Assembly (NCBI RefSeq): GCF_900100535.1
Contig: NZ_FNDG01000015.1
Span: 84,145 to 148,144, forward strand
DNA from: Phytopseudomonas flavescens
GTDB taxonomy: Bacteria > Pseudomonadota > Gammaproteobacteria > Pseudomonadales > Pseudomonadaceae
DNA length: 64,000 nucleotides
Reading direction: 5' to 3'
Positions 9,021 through 17,410 of the stretch are shown here, piece by piece. The translations under genes were made by a program, and so were the position numbers. The notes beneath the pieces are model-generated. The model worked only from the letters and a program-made list of their open reading frames with translations, searched no databases and was not told where the DNA came from. The stretch's first letter is position 1; each line of letters starts with the position of its first letter.

Positions 9021-9500
9021 AAAGTTTTTAACTATTTGATCTATAATTCTTTAATTCATACGTGACGAGCCATCTATCTCTAAAACTATCCCGGCACCCG
9101 GGGCTTGCTAAGCATTGAGAGAGGGGGTAGAAAGCCAGAATGGGACCGACTGCCCTCCGTGCATGGCTGCCTCTCATGCTTTCCTGAATCTGGGGGCTCG
9201 TTCTACAACTACGGTAAGCGACAGCTAACGACGAAAGGCTTCCGTTGCTAGACGGGCGTTATCGGCCAAAAACTGCCATATACGATCCGCAGCTTTTGGT
9301 CGAAAAGCGGTCAGGCCCGACCGGCTGATTTCGACCCACTCCATCCTCTCACCGCAGGTTCGTATGGGTAGAATCCCGCCAATTATGGACACGAAGTGTG
9401 CTGGTCAAATCCGATGCAGCCGCTTGGTGAGGTGGGATGTAACTGACCGGTCAAGTCCATGCAAGCCACTAAAAGGTGTAATGTAGAATTACTGGTCCGC
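9021..9500. other. Island left end, no gene seen
   Basis: This is the AT-richer left edge of the island. No frame has convincing protein composition on either strand. The sequence probably contains attP arm DNA and the 3' end of the leftward transcript. Confidence 0.5.
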
Positions 9501-10925
9501 TTACTCGGACAGGCTTCCTATTTCACTCTCTTCTACCCAATCACCGTACGCTTTATCACGCGTCCATTTCTCAACCATCCATACGTATCGAAGAGGCGCG
9601 CCCGCATCGGCTTCACAGGTTTGCGCGGCTTCAGCACGGAGCATGGAATAGCACGCCATGGGGCTTGCCCAACCCATGGGACGACTCGGCTGCCATTCCC
9701 AATACCAAGAATTGAACTCCCCCACATGCACTCCCTGCGACATAAGTGGTAAGCGTCCTGCGGCCGGAAGTAGCTCTAGATCGGGCATCGACGGTGTGGA
9801 AAACGGAACGTATGGAAAGCATTTGACGTAATCAAACTGCAGATACCCCACACTGGAGCCCATCAGGGGTAGAACCGCTGGCGAGAAGTCCAGATCGTCG
9901 TTCTTCTGCCAGGATGGCGAGGTCAATGATCGAAGGCCGTTCTGTTTGGGGGAGAGGCGTCCTGCCAACCACTTATGAAATCTCACCCCAGTCTTAGCGT
10001 CTGCGACACCGACCGGACTGGACACTCCAAACACCGTGAGCTCGATGTGGCGTAGCTCAGTATCGGAAACTGTCGCGCAGAGGTGCAAAAGCCTGCCTTG
10101 CTCTTCTCGCTCGATCAATCTTAAGCAGTCCCGAACAGCTATTTCTGGTGGAGTTGAATCATCATCAAAGCTGTGGTGCAAACCTTGAGCCCATTGAGGA
10201 GCAGGGCCGGGCTGAAGCTTTAGATAGATGGGATCTGCCGGTAGTGCCTTGCGCGCATATGAAGCCGCGAGCTTCTCTGGCATTCCCCATAGCTCGACCG
10301 CACAAGCCAGTGTCCGTAGAAACGCTGATCTAGCCAGTTGCCCTTGACCAGCCACAAATTGGCCACCCGTGCTTCGATCTCTCGATAGAAAATAACTCAG
10401 GTGCCCATCTGTGATGTCCTTGAAGCGGTCACTCAAGACATCGAACTCATAAGCCCATTGTCGGCTCATCGGGCGTCCGGAGATTTCTTCGAGGCGCTCG
10501 ACTGTATCCTGAAAAATAGGGGGTAGAACTGCACCGCTGCTCAACAACTCCTCAGAAGCGCGTACATCCACATGATGAGGAGCTTTTCCGGAATAACATC
10601 CCTGCCAGTCACGAACGATCGCTGGGGCTCCTGAGGCGAGCGCCACCAGGTACTCCGACGCCAATGAAGGTCGGCTTACAGCTGCCCTGACACGACTCAC
10701 GAATTCCGGACGTGCTTGTGCAATCAGCAATACCGACAGTGCCTCCAGGCATTCAGACTCCAGGCGTCGGGTAGCGGTCCAATCAACCAAGGCGTCTTCG
10801 AAGTCTCCGGCAGTTTCCGGCACTGCCAATGCCTCCGCTATGGCATGCATAACCACCAGCTTCCCTGTGGGAACTGGGAGGCCCAAACGCGCCACGCTAA
10901 TATCTGCAATTTGCCTAGGAGTCAT
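9501..10925 (-). CDS. Uncharacterised partner of the STAND-nuclease protein
   Basis: I do not recognise a family in this 474-residue protein. It looks soluble, with no signal peptide or membrane helix. The N-terminal third is alpha-helical; the C-terminal third is rich in Trp, Tyr, Pro and Ser ('WYWEWQPSRPMGWASPM', 'YVWMVEKWTRDKAYGDW'). Its ATG overlaps the TGA of the 1459-residue gene in an ATGA (10922-10925), so the two are translationally coupled and likely act together, as a sensor, adaptor or second effector. Base composition is like the rest of the island. Confidence 0.75.
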   Translation of the reverse strand: MTPRQIADISVARLGLPVPTGKLVVMHAIAEALAVPETAGDFEDALVDWTATRRLESECLEALSVLLIAQARPEFVSRVRAAVSRPSLASEYLVALASGAPAIVRDWQGCYSGKAPHHVDVRASEELLSSGAVLPPIFQDTVERLEEISGRPMSRQWAYEFDVLSDRFKDITDGHLSYFLSRDRSTGGQFVAGQGQLARSAFLRTLACAVELWGMPEKLAASYARKALPADPIYLKLQPGPAPQWAQGLHHSFDDDSTPPEIAVRDCLRLIEREEQGRLLHLCATVSDTELRHIELTVFGVSSPVGVADAKTGVRFHKWLAGRLSPKQNGLRSLTSPSWQKNDDLDFSPAVLPLMGSSVGYLQFDYVKCFPYVPFSTPSMPDLELLPAAGRLPLMSQGVHVGEFNSWYWEWQPSRPMGWASPMACYSMLRAEAAQTCEADAGAPLRYVWMVEKWTRDKAYGDWVEESEIGSLSE

Positions 10926-13900
10926 TTTTCATCCTCTCGCCACCAAGCTGGCTGTACCAATGGCTGACATTCAAACTCAGCCACTGTGGTGTCGATCAGG
11001 TTGCTCAGAATTGACAGGGCCCGGGCAGTTTGCCCCACCTCCAGTAACAGATACACCAACCTAGCATCGGGAATGGCTCGCTTCTTTTCTGGGTAGTGTG
11101 GGAGGGGCAACGTGGAAAGCTGAAGAAACTCTTCCCAACGTTTAGGATACAGAGAACCTACCAATGCCAAGCGCCGCTGGGATTCCACATGCCCGTAATA
11201 GTATTCGCTCCATCCATATCGGTACTGATGGGCACGTACCAGCCAAACGAACGCGACTTTAGGTCCCTGAAGTCTGCGTGAGAGTTCGAATGCCAGATCG
11301 AGCAGCTCGGTTCCTCGAAATAGCGAGATAGAGCTCTCTAAGACATCTGCGAGAGAGCTCAAAAGCTCAACCCCTTTCCCTTTTGCCTCCCAGAAACTGA
11401 ACCATTCAACCGTTCGCTTGGATGTGGCAGTGAATTCGCGTGTCTCATCCAGCGCTTTTAAGAACTCAGCCAGCTTTGAGGGCGGGTAATCCTCGGGTTC
11501 AGGCATCATGGGCTGCTGGCTATCCGAGTCGTCAAAAGCGTCTTTCTCTCGACTGATCGCAGGAGGATTGTCACGCACAGATTGCTCCGGCACGTCCCAC
11601 AGGCGGACCATTTCGGAGATTTTCTGACTTGCGTCCAACTGGCTGCGAGCTCGCAAGGCAGTGACCGCTTGCTCTCCCGAAGCATAAGCCAGGGCAGCCG
11701 CCACCCCTGGTGCATTGATGTCAGCATTTCTGGCAAACGCCGCAAAGGTTTGATCGGCGTAGTACCACTGACTGTGAGCAATCCAATGCTGATAAAAATG
11801 CACAAAGATATCTGGCCGCAATTGCAGCAGCAGGTCCGCTAAGTCGCTAGGACTGGTACCGGAATCTTCCGTCATTTCATCGATTTGGTTGTAAATGGGA
11901 GCAAGCCTGGCGAGTGCATGACGGACAAATTCCGGCTCAGTCGGCGCAACAGCTGCAATGACATCCAACAGATGACGAAGCCCAGGATCTTTGCGCCAAC
12001 CAAATCCAGTCACATACTCGTAGCTCCCTTGCAGCAGCTCACGAGCCGTATCTTCGAGCCCATACGCTGTTGCCCAGCCACAAAGCTCACAAAGCGAATT
12101 AGCTTTTTCGTTGAAGGGGCCAACGGTCTGTCTGATCTGTTTTGCCTCGGTGCGTATCTGGAGCTCTGCCGTATCCTCGCTCAGCAAATGGCACTGACGC
12201 ATAAAGTAAGCTTCGCGAAGGCGATCAGGAGCAAACAATTTCGACCGCTGACACTCAGCCCAATCTGCTGCCGAGATGTGTTTCATCTCACTGCGAAGCC
12301 TACCCAACAAAAAAAGGTCAGCGGTGATCAACGCTAAAGCCTCTCGCAGAGCGCGATATTCTGCCCAGGCGTCATGATCGTGTTGGGCGGGTCGATCCCC
12401 GGCGATGAACCGATAAACGATCGGTACTGGCGGGGTCTCACCTCTGGCCAATATTGTTGCAGTGGCGTTAGCAGAAGCAATCAATCGATGAAGCAGGGGC
12501 AACAGCCACTCACGTTTTGCATTCAGTGCCACCTTTTCGAGCGCTGGTGCGCCATTTAACTGAAGGCTGCTGGCAACGGCGGCAAAAAAGATTGAATGCA
12601 GATGATTCGCTAAGGTTGTCTCACTATTTCCGTCCAGGATCGCAAGCCTATCCAGCGGTATGTACCGAATGTACGCATCGTTCGCAGGCTCCCCATACAA
12701 CATGGCCCAACAGGCAGACAAGGGGTGTTTGGTAAAACGTTCAAACCCGGCCCAAGAATGCAACGCGGCCTGTGCCCAGCCGGCCACTCGGATGGCTTGC
12801 AGCTCCAGCACTCGACGAAGTCGAGCAGGCATTGGAATCGATGCAAATGCCATGACCGGGGTCAGATCTGAGTAGCCGCTAGCTTTCTCCAGAAATGCCG
12901 CAAACCACGCCTCACCGCTTTCATGATTCAAAAAAACGTTTATCAGCTTATCCGGCGCATAGCGGCCAGTCCCCCCTACCACATCCAAATAGACTTTGAT
13001 TGCGCGCTCGTGCTCATGGCTATTCAGGGTTCCGGCGTCCAATCGATCCTTTATCTTTTGTCGAATTCGCTCCTGTACGTCAAACGCACGACCAACTTCA
13101 CCAAGGGATAGGTAGAGATGAGCTAAATCTCCCAGCGCTTGCAAGCTGGATTGATTAACACGGGAGGCCGTCAGCAGCGCAGGATAAGGGTCGGACGCCA
13201 GCTGAAGCGCCGATTTGAATAGCAGACTTCCATCCTCTATCTGGAACTCCGGACCATTCTGGATTCGATGTTTGAGGGCCCGCTTACGAAGTGCGAGCTC
13301 GTAGTCACCCAAGACAAATGCGACCTCTTCGGCGTCTTCGAGGATTCGGATAATCTGATTAATATCGAAAGCTTGGACCAACGCATGCAGCATCCACCCT
13401 TTGGTCGTACCAGACAGCAGGCCGGAATGATCGCCTCGACGGGATTGGTACAGCCACAGCCAACCCCACCGCAGATAAGACGGAGCTTCAGAATCCAACC
13501 ATTCTTCGACCCGTGGCAGGAGTACGTTCGCCCGGCCCTGATGAGAGGGTTGTTGACGAATGAACACATAGAGGCTGCCGTGAAACGCCTTGACACCGAC
13601 ATCGACGGTTGCCAGCAAGTGACCAATCTCAGCCTCTAAATTGACCTTCTTCAACTGGAGGCACTGCTCCAAAGCTCCAGAAGGCCAGATGAAATTATCC
13701 TCTGCTATGAGATGCAGAGCGTCCTTTGCATCCCAGGAAAGCCGTTGCCACAGCGACGTGTAGTAGGCAAGTGCATCTCCATGGGGAGCTGAATCACTCT
13801 GGCGAACAATCTGCGCAGAAAGCACGCGATGATGGCGGATCATCTTCATGAACGTATATGTGAGCACCAAAGGGTGCCCTTCGCTTAGCGATAGGAATGC

Positions 13901-15301
13901 CTCGGCCAACGACCCCATTGTTTGATCGGGTGTAACGCCTGGAGGGAGTTCAAATGCGTTCGAATCGTAGTGAGCCGCCAGCCAAGCCGATATCGAGGGC
14001 ACCTTCATTCTTGGAAGCTCTATCCAACACTCAGGCTCCACGAACTGATGCAGCTTTGGTGGCAATTGTTCGTCACCAACGCGCTGAGTGCCGAGCACGA
14101 TCGTAACCCCCTGAGGGATTGGAAATAGCAGGGAAAACAGCGAACTGAGTGGCGAAATGCGCTCGTCATTCTCTCGCCAAACATGGTCTAGCCCATCGAC
14201 AATCAATACCAGGCGTGTACCCGCACGAGCACAAGCCGCGCCGCAATGGGTTAGCCAAACTCTCAAGTTCTCAGGGCGTCTATCAAGGGAAACGGCCACC
14301 TCAGGGAGCTCTGACTCCATTTGGGACATGAGCGACCGAGCAACGCTTGCCAAACTGAAGCGCTCAGAGGCGTCTTGAAGATCGAGAAAATAGTGATGCC
14401 GAATCGTGACGACACCTAAAGACTGGATCTGCTCGCAAAAATGGCTAAGAAACGTGCTTTTACCTTGACCTGGCGATCCCCAAAGTACGCGGCAGTTCCA
14501 ATCGCCCTTCATGGCTTGCTCGATGAAGTCGGTCGCAAATGCCGGATCTGGAGGCCGATAACCCGCTGGCACTCTGAACTCCTGATCCAAGGGCCTTGGC
14601 TGCATTTCAGAAATGGTGCTGCGCAAAATGCCCAGCGTAATCCGACCATCAGGCGCAGGGGCATTTTTGAACATGCTCCACTCGAAGGTCGCTCGGTAGA
14701 GGGCCAACCAGCCTTCATGATTGGTATGCTTCGCCTGAAGCTGTGCCGATACCTCCCCGGTCAGCGTTTGATGACCTGCGTAGCTGTGGTTGAATTCAAA
14801 CCTTTCGAAAAACACTCGTGCCTTTTCTTCACCACCAGCATGCTGCGCCAGCGTTTGGCGCAGAGAATCGTCAAGCCGCTCCCATATCACCCTCCCGCCG
14901 GAGAGAGAGGACGCAAACTCGGCTTCTGGCCTGCGGTTCGTGATGAGCTCAGTTCGTGCTGCTCTGTCAGGGCCTACCCGGAAAAAGGCTTTCGTCCACT
15001 TTTCGAGAAGAGAGGTGCCCTTCTTTCCTTTGCGATCCGTCAACCAGTGCCATGACAACGCGTAATCGGGCTTGAACTCGTTGACGGTGAACTTGACTTG
15101 GATAAGTTCCATCTGGCCGTCCGAACGCTGGATAACGATATCGTCAAGGCCACGAGCTTCTTCCTCGTCGTCCGCCTCGAACTTAACCCACTCGTACAAA
15201 GAAGGGGTGTCCAGCCATTCGCAAAGCGCCTTGATGCCCACCAGGTTTTGGAAAGCGTAACCGCTAGCAGGTATGGCGCTGCGTTTGATAGAGCTATTCA
15301 T
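10922..15301 (-). CDS. STAND-type NTPase with N-terminal Cap4/DUF4297-like nuclease domain (Avs-like)
   Basis: This 1459-residue protein has three visible parts. Residues about 10-200 resemble the Cap4/DUF4297 PD-(D/E)xK nuclease: 'GYAFQNLVGIKALCEWL', an acidic segment with Asp53-Asp54, and 'MELIQVKF' carrying Glu65, Gln68 and Lys70. A P-loop NTPase follows, with Walker A 'GSPGQGKST' at 275-283 and Walker B 'VLIVDGLDHV' at 365-374. The remaining 900 residues or so are helical, repeat-like sequence typical of a sensor region. This order (nuclease, STAND NTPase, long sensor) is that of AVAST/Avs and bacterial NACHT-type defence proteins, which sense phage proteins and then cut DNA. ATG at 15301 has GGGAG upstream; a TTG further up is less likely. 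A coupled partner gene follows. Assignment to an Avs type is not possible by eye. Confidence 0.8.
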   Translation of the reverse strand: MNSSIKRSAIPASGYAFQNLVGIKALCEWLDTPSLYEWVKFEADDEEEARGLDDIVIQRSDGQMELIQVKFTVNEFKPDYALSWHWLTDRKGKKGTSLLEKWTKAFFRVGPDRAARTELITNRRPEAEFASSLSGGRVIWERLDDSLRQTLAQHAGGEEKARVFFERFEFNHSYAGHQTLTGEVSAQLQAKHTNHEGWLALYRATFEWSMFKNAPAPDGRITLGILRSTISEMQPRPLDQEFRVPAGYRPPDPAFATDFIEQAMKGDWNCRVLWGSPGQGKSTFLSHFCEQIQSLGVVTIRHHYFLDLQDASERFSLASVARSLMSQMESELPEVAVSLDRRPENLRVWLTHCGAACARAGTRLVLIVDGLDHVWRENDERISPLSSLFSLLFPIPQGVTIVLGTQRVGDEQLPPKLHQFVEPECWIELPRMKVPSISAWLAAHYDSNAFELPPGVTPDQTMGSLAEAFLSLSEGHPLVLTYTFMKMIRHHRVLSAQIVRQSDSAPHGDALAYYTSLWQRLSWDAKDALHLIAEDNFIWPSGALEQCLQLKKVNLEAEIGHLLATVDVGVKAFHGSLYVFIRQQPSHQGRANVLLPRVEEWLDSEAPSYLRWGWLWLYQSRRGDHSGLLSGTTKGWMLHALVQAFDINQIIRILEDAEEVAFVLGDYELALRKRALKHRIQNGPEFQIEDGSLLFKSALQLASDPYPALLTASRVNQSSLQALGDLAHLYLSLGEVGRAFDVQERIRQKIKDRLDAGTLNSHEHERAIKVYLDVVGGTGRYAPDKLINVFLNHESGEAWFAAFLEKASGYSDLTPVMAFASIPMPARLRRVLELQAIRVAGWAQAALHSWAGFERFTKHPLSACWAMLYGEPANDAYIRYIPLDRLAILDGNSETTLANHLHSIFFAAVASSLQLNGAPALEKVALNAKREWLLPLLHRLIASANATATILARGETPPVPIVYRFIAGDRPAQHDHDAWAEYRALREALALITADLFLLGRLRSEMKHISAADWAECQRSKLFAPDRLREAYFMRQCHLLSEDTAELQIRTEAKQIRQTVGPFNEKANSLCELCGWATAYGLEDTARELLQGSYEYVTGFGWRKDPGLRHLLDVIAAVAPTEPEFVRHALARLAPIYNQIDEMTEDSGTSPSDLADLLLQLRPDIFVHFYQHWIAHSQWYYADQTFAAFARNADINAPGVAAALAYASGEQAVTALRARSQLDASQKISEMVRLWDVPEQSVRDNPPAISREKDAFDDSDSQQPMMPEPEDYPPSKLAEFLKALDETREFTATSKRTVEWFSFWEAKGKGVELLSSLADVLESSISLFRGTELLDLAFELSRRLQGPKVAFVWLVRAHQYRYGWSEYYYGHVESQRRLALVGSLYPKRWEEFLQLSTLPLPHYPEKKRAIPDARLVYLLLEVGQTARALSILSNLIDTTVAEFECQPLVQPAWWREDEK

Positions 15302-15460
15302 ATCGAGCCGACTCCCTGACAAACGCTGTCAGCACGCTGGGAATGTGTAAGGTGTGCGCAAGCGATGCTTCAATGAGGTTGCACGTCATACTCATTCAGC
15401 GTCGGCCTCCAAAGCCAGCAGGTGCAGCGTCCATCGCACCCTTTTCACCTGTGCGGGAAG
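15302..15460. other. Gap between the helicase and STAND genes
   Basis: These roughly 160 bases lie between two genes on the same strand. No clear terminator hairpin is visible, so the Gabija-like pair and the STAND pair may share a transcript, or the second pair may have its own promoter here. Confidence 0.35.
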
Positions 15461-17410
15461 CTATGGGATTGCCTCAAATTCGCCTTTGGCAAACCAGTTG
15501 CTGTCCTTGATTCTAGCCAGTGCCGCTGCAGGGTCGGACGACCAGAGCACAAGGGCAAGCGACTCCTGCGCGCGGCTGCAGGTTACGTAAAGCAGCCGCA
15601 AGGTGCGGTCGATAGTCGTCTCTTTGCCCAGCTCTACGTTCTCTTTGTCCCGCTTGCTAAGCTCCACACCACCAAAAATCTTGTCGTAGGATATAAGAAA
15701 CCCACCGGCAAGGGCGTCATCCATCACAACCATGACGTGTATAAACTCGGAGCCCTTGACCACCTGATGCGTTGCGAGAACTGAATCCCCTGCGAGGTAA
15801 GTTCGGTACAGTCTGAGTTGCTTCCAGGGTGCGGCGAACAGCGCACACCACCCGCGACGCATCCTGGCCTGTTTGGATTCCTCCTCACCTCGACCCGGCG
15901 CCGGAAGTTGTGGCGACTTGTCGGCATGAGCTTCCGAGAGGCGATGATCGATTTCAAACAAATTTGCGCTCAAGACCGGTGCGAGCACTTCCGCAACAGT
16001 TGACTTCGGATTGGCGCAGGCGGTGGCAAATGCTGTGATGGCCGTCAGCATCTCCTCCACGCGACTCGCTCGCGCGGCACATTCTTCCGGCATGTTGTCG
16101 AGGCTTCCGGACCGACGAAATACCTCGGTGGCCTTGAACTCGTTCACCGCACCGTTGATACCTAGGCACGCCTCTAATTGAGCAAGCTCGTTGAGGAGAA
16201 CCTGTACGGCAGAAGGCCCCTTGTTATCACCACTGCCAGAAGGCGCTGCGGCGTCAGGATCTAGCAGGACCATTGCCTCATATACATCGAGAAACGAGCC
16301 GCGAGTGGCAACGAGCTTGTGCTCCAGCGCGAGCAATTGGTATTGACCTTGATTCCAGGCGGCTGCCCCAGTAGCTTCGTGCATCCGATCTGAGCACCAA
16401 CGTTCGCCGAGCACTTTGTCCTCAGGAGAGCGCGAGGTATCCCCCACGAATAGCCGAACCACGCCTCCGGCCTTTTCAGTTCTAGGGTGCTGTTCCACAC
16501 CGTTTGTAGGCTGCGTTCGACCTTCAAGCTCAGCTTCCCAGACTTTGTTAATGAGCGTAACGATTCGGCGCTGGCTGCGATGGTTCATCTGCAGCTCTGG
16601 CGTTGCCCAGTTCTGCGGGACAAGACTTGGAAGATCGGCGTGCCCGTGCGCATAAATGCGTTGTCGGTGATCACCGAGCAACCCAAGAGTCAAGTCGCTC
16701 CCCCCCTGCTCTGCAAGCCCTATCAAGGCGTCCAGCATGCCTTTCATTGTGTCCTGCGACTCATCAATGAGAACTATGGGGTGACGATCTTTGAGAATGG
16801 TTTGGAGCGTAGGTTTATTTCGGAGTAGCCACGCTGTCGCGTCGAGGACGTAGTTGTGCGCAAGCGCGCCGGGGCCGTACGTGTTGCGATCGGGATGGTA
16901 GATGAACACATCGGTCGCTCTGAAGGCCTCGATATCATCTTTGATTCCGTCAAGATCTCTTTGTTTAGCTGGCGTGATGCCTTTCGGCTTCGCTTGCGCC
17001 TCGGCGGTCTCTTTCGCGAGTTGAGCTTCTTTTACGGCAATAAGGGCCTCTCGAATGTCATCGTTGAACCCATTGATGAGTTCCCAGCAAAACGAGTGAA
17101 TCGTCGATACGCTGACTAAGTCGTTGTCGCCTAGGCGTCCGTTGATGACCGAGACGGCATTCTTGGTGTATGTCACCACCCTAATCGAACGCCCGTACAT
17201 TCGCATACGTCGTGCTAGCTGCTCGCCTTTATCGTGCTCGATGACACCGGTAAGCCGCCGAAGAACTTCAACCAGAGTACGCGTTTTACCGGAACCGGCA
17301 CCCGCAAAAAGGAAATAGCTACGCGGTGGCTCTTTAGTGAGATAGCCGCAGATTTCCTCAACTACGCCGGCATCGCGGTCGTTGTCGCCAAGGATCGGCA
17401 CCGAGGTCAT
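15461..17410 (-). CDS. gajB-like: UvrD/Rep-like superfamily 1 helicase, GajB-like
   Basis: This 649-residue SF1A helicase has Walker A 'FAGAGSGKT' (35-43), motif Ia 'YTKNAV', motif II 'LIDESQDT' (214-221), motif III 'LLGDHRQRIY', motif IV 'NHRSQRRI', motif V 'HQVVKGSEF' and motif VI 'LLYVTCSRAQ'. It follows an OLD-family nuclease gene with a 4-base ATGA overlap (17407-17410), which is why I prefer this ATG over one 42 bases upstream. The pairing is that of the Gabija antiphage system, where GajB supports the GajA nuclease. It is longer than the typical GajB of about 500 residues, with an insertion between motifs III and V. Confidence 0.82.
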   Translation of the reverse strand: MTSVPILGDNDRDAGVVEEICGYLTKEPPRSYFLFAGAGSGKTRTLVEVLRRLTGVIEHDKGEQLARRMRMYGRSIRVVTYTKNAVSVINGRLGDNDLVSVSTIHSFCWELINGFNDDIREALIAVKEAQLAKETAEAQAKPKGITPAKQRDLDGIKDDIEAFRATDVFIYHPDRNTYGPGALAHNYVLDATAWLLRNKPTLQTILKDRHPIVLIDESQDTMKGMLDALIGLAEQGGSDLTLGLLGDHRQRIYAHGHADLPSLVPQNWATPELQMNHRSQRRIVTLINKVWEAELEGRTQPTNGVEQHPRTEKAGGVVRLFVGDTSRSPEDKVLGERWCSDRMHEATGAAAWNQGQYQLLALEHKLVATRGSFLDVYEAMVLLDPDAAAPSGSGDNKGPSAVQVLLNELAQLEACLGINGAVNEFKATEVFRRSGSLDNMPEECAARASRVEEMLTAITAFATACANPKSTVAEVLAPVLSANLFEIDHRLSEAHADKSPQLPAPGRGEEESKQARMRRGWCALFAAPWKQLRLYRTYLAGDSVLATHQVVKGSEFIHVMVVMDDALAGGFLISYDKIFGGVELSKRDKENVELGKETTIDRTLRLLYVTCSRAQESLALVLWSSDPAAALARIKDSNWFAKGEFEAIP

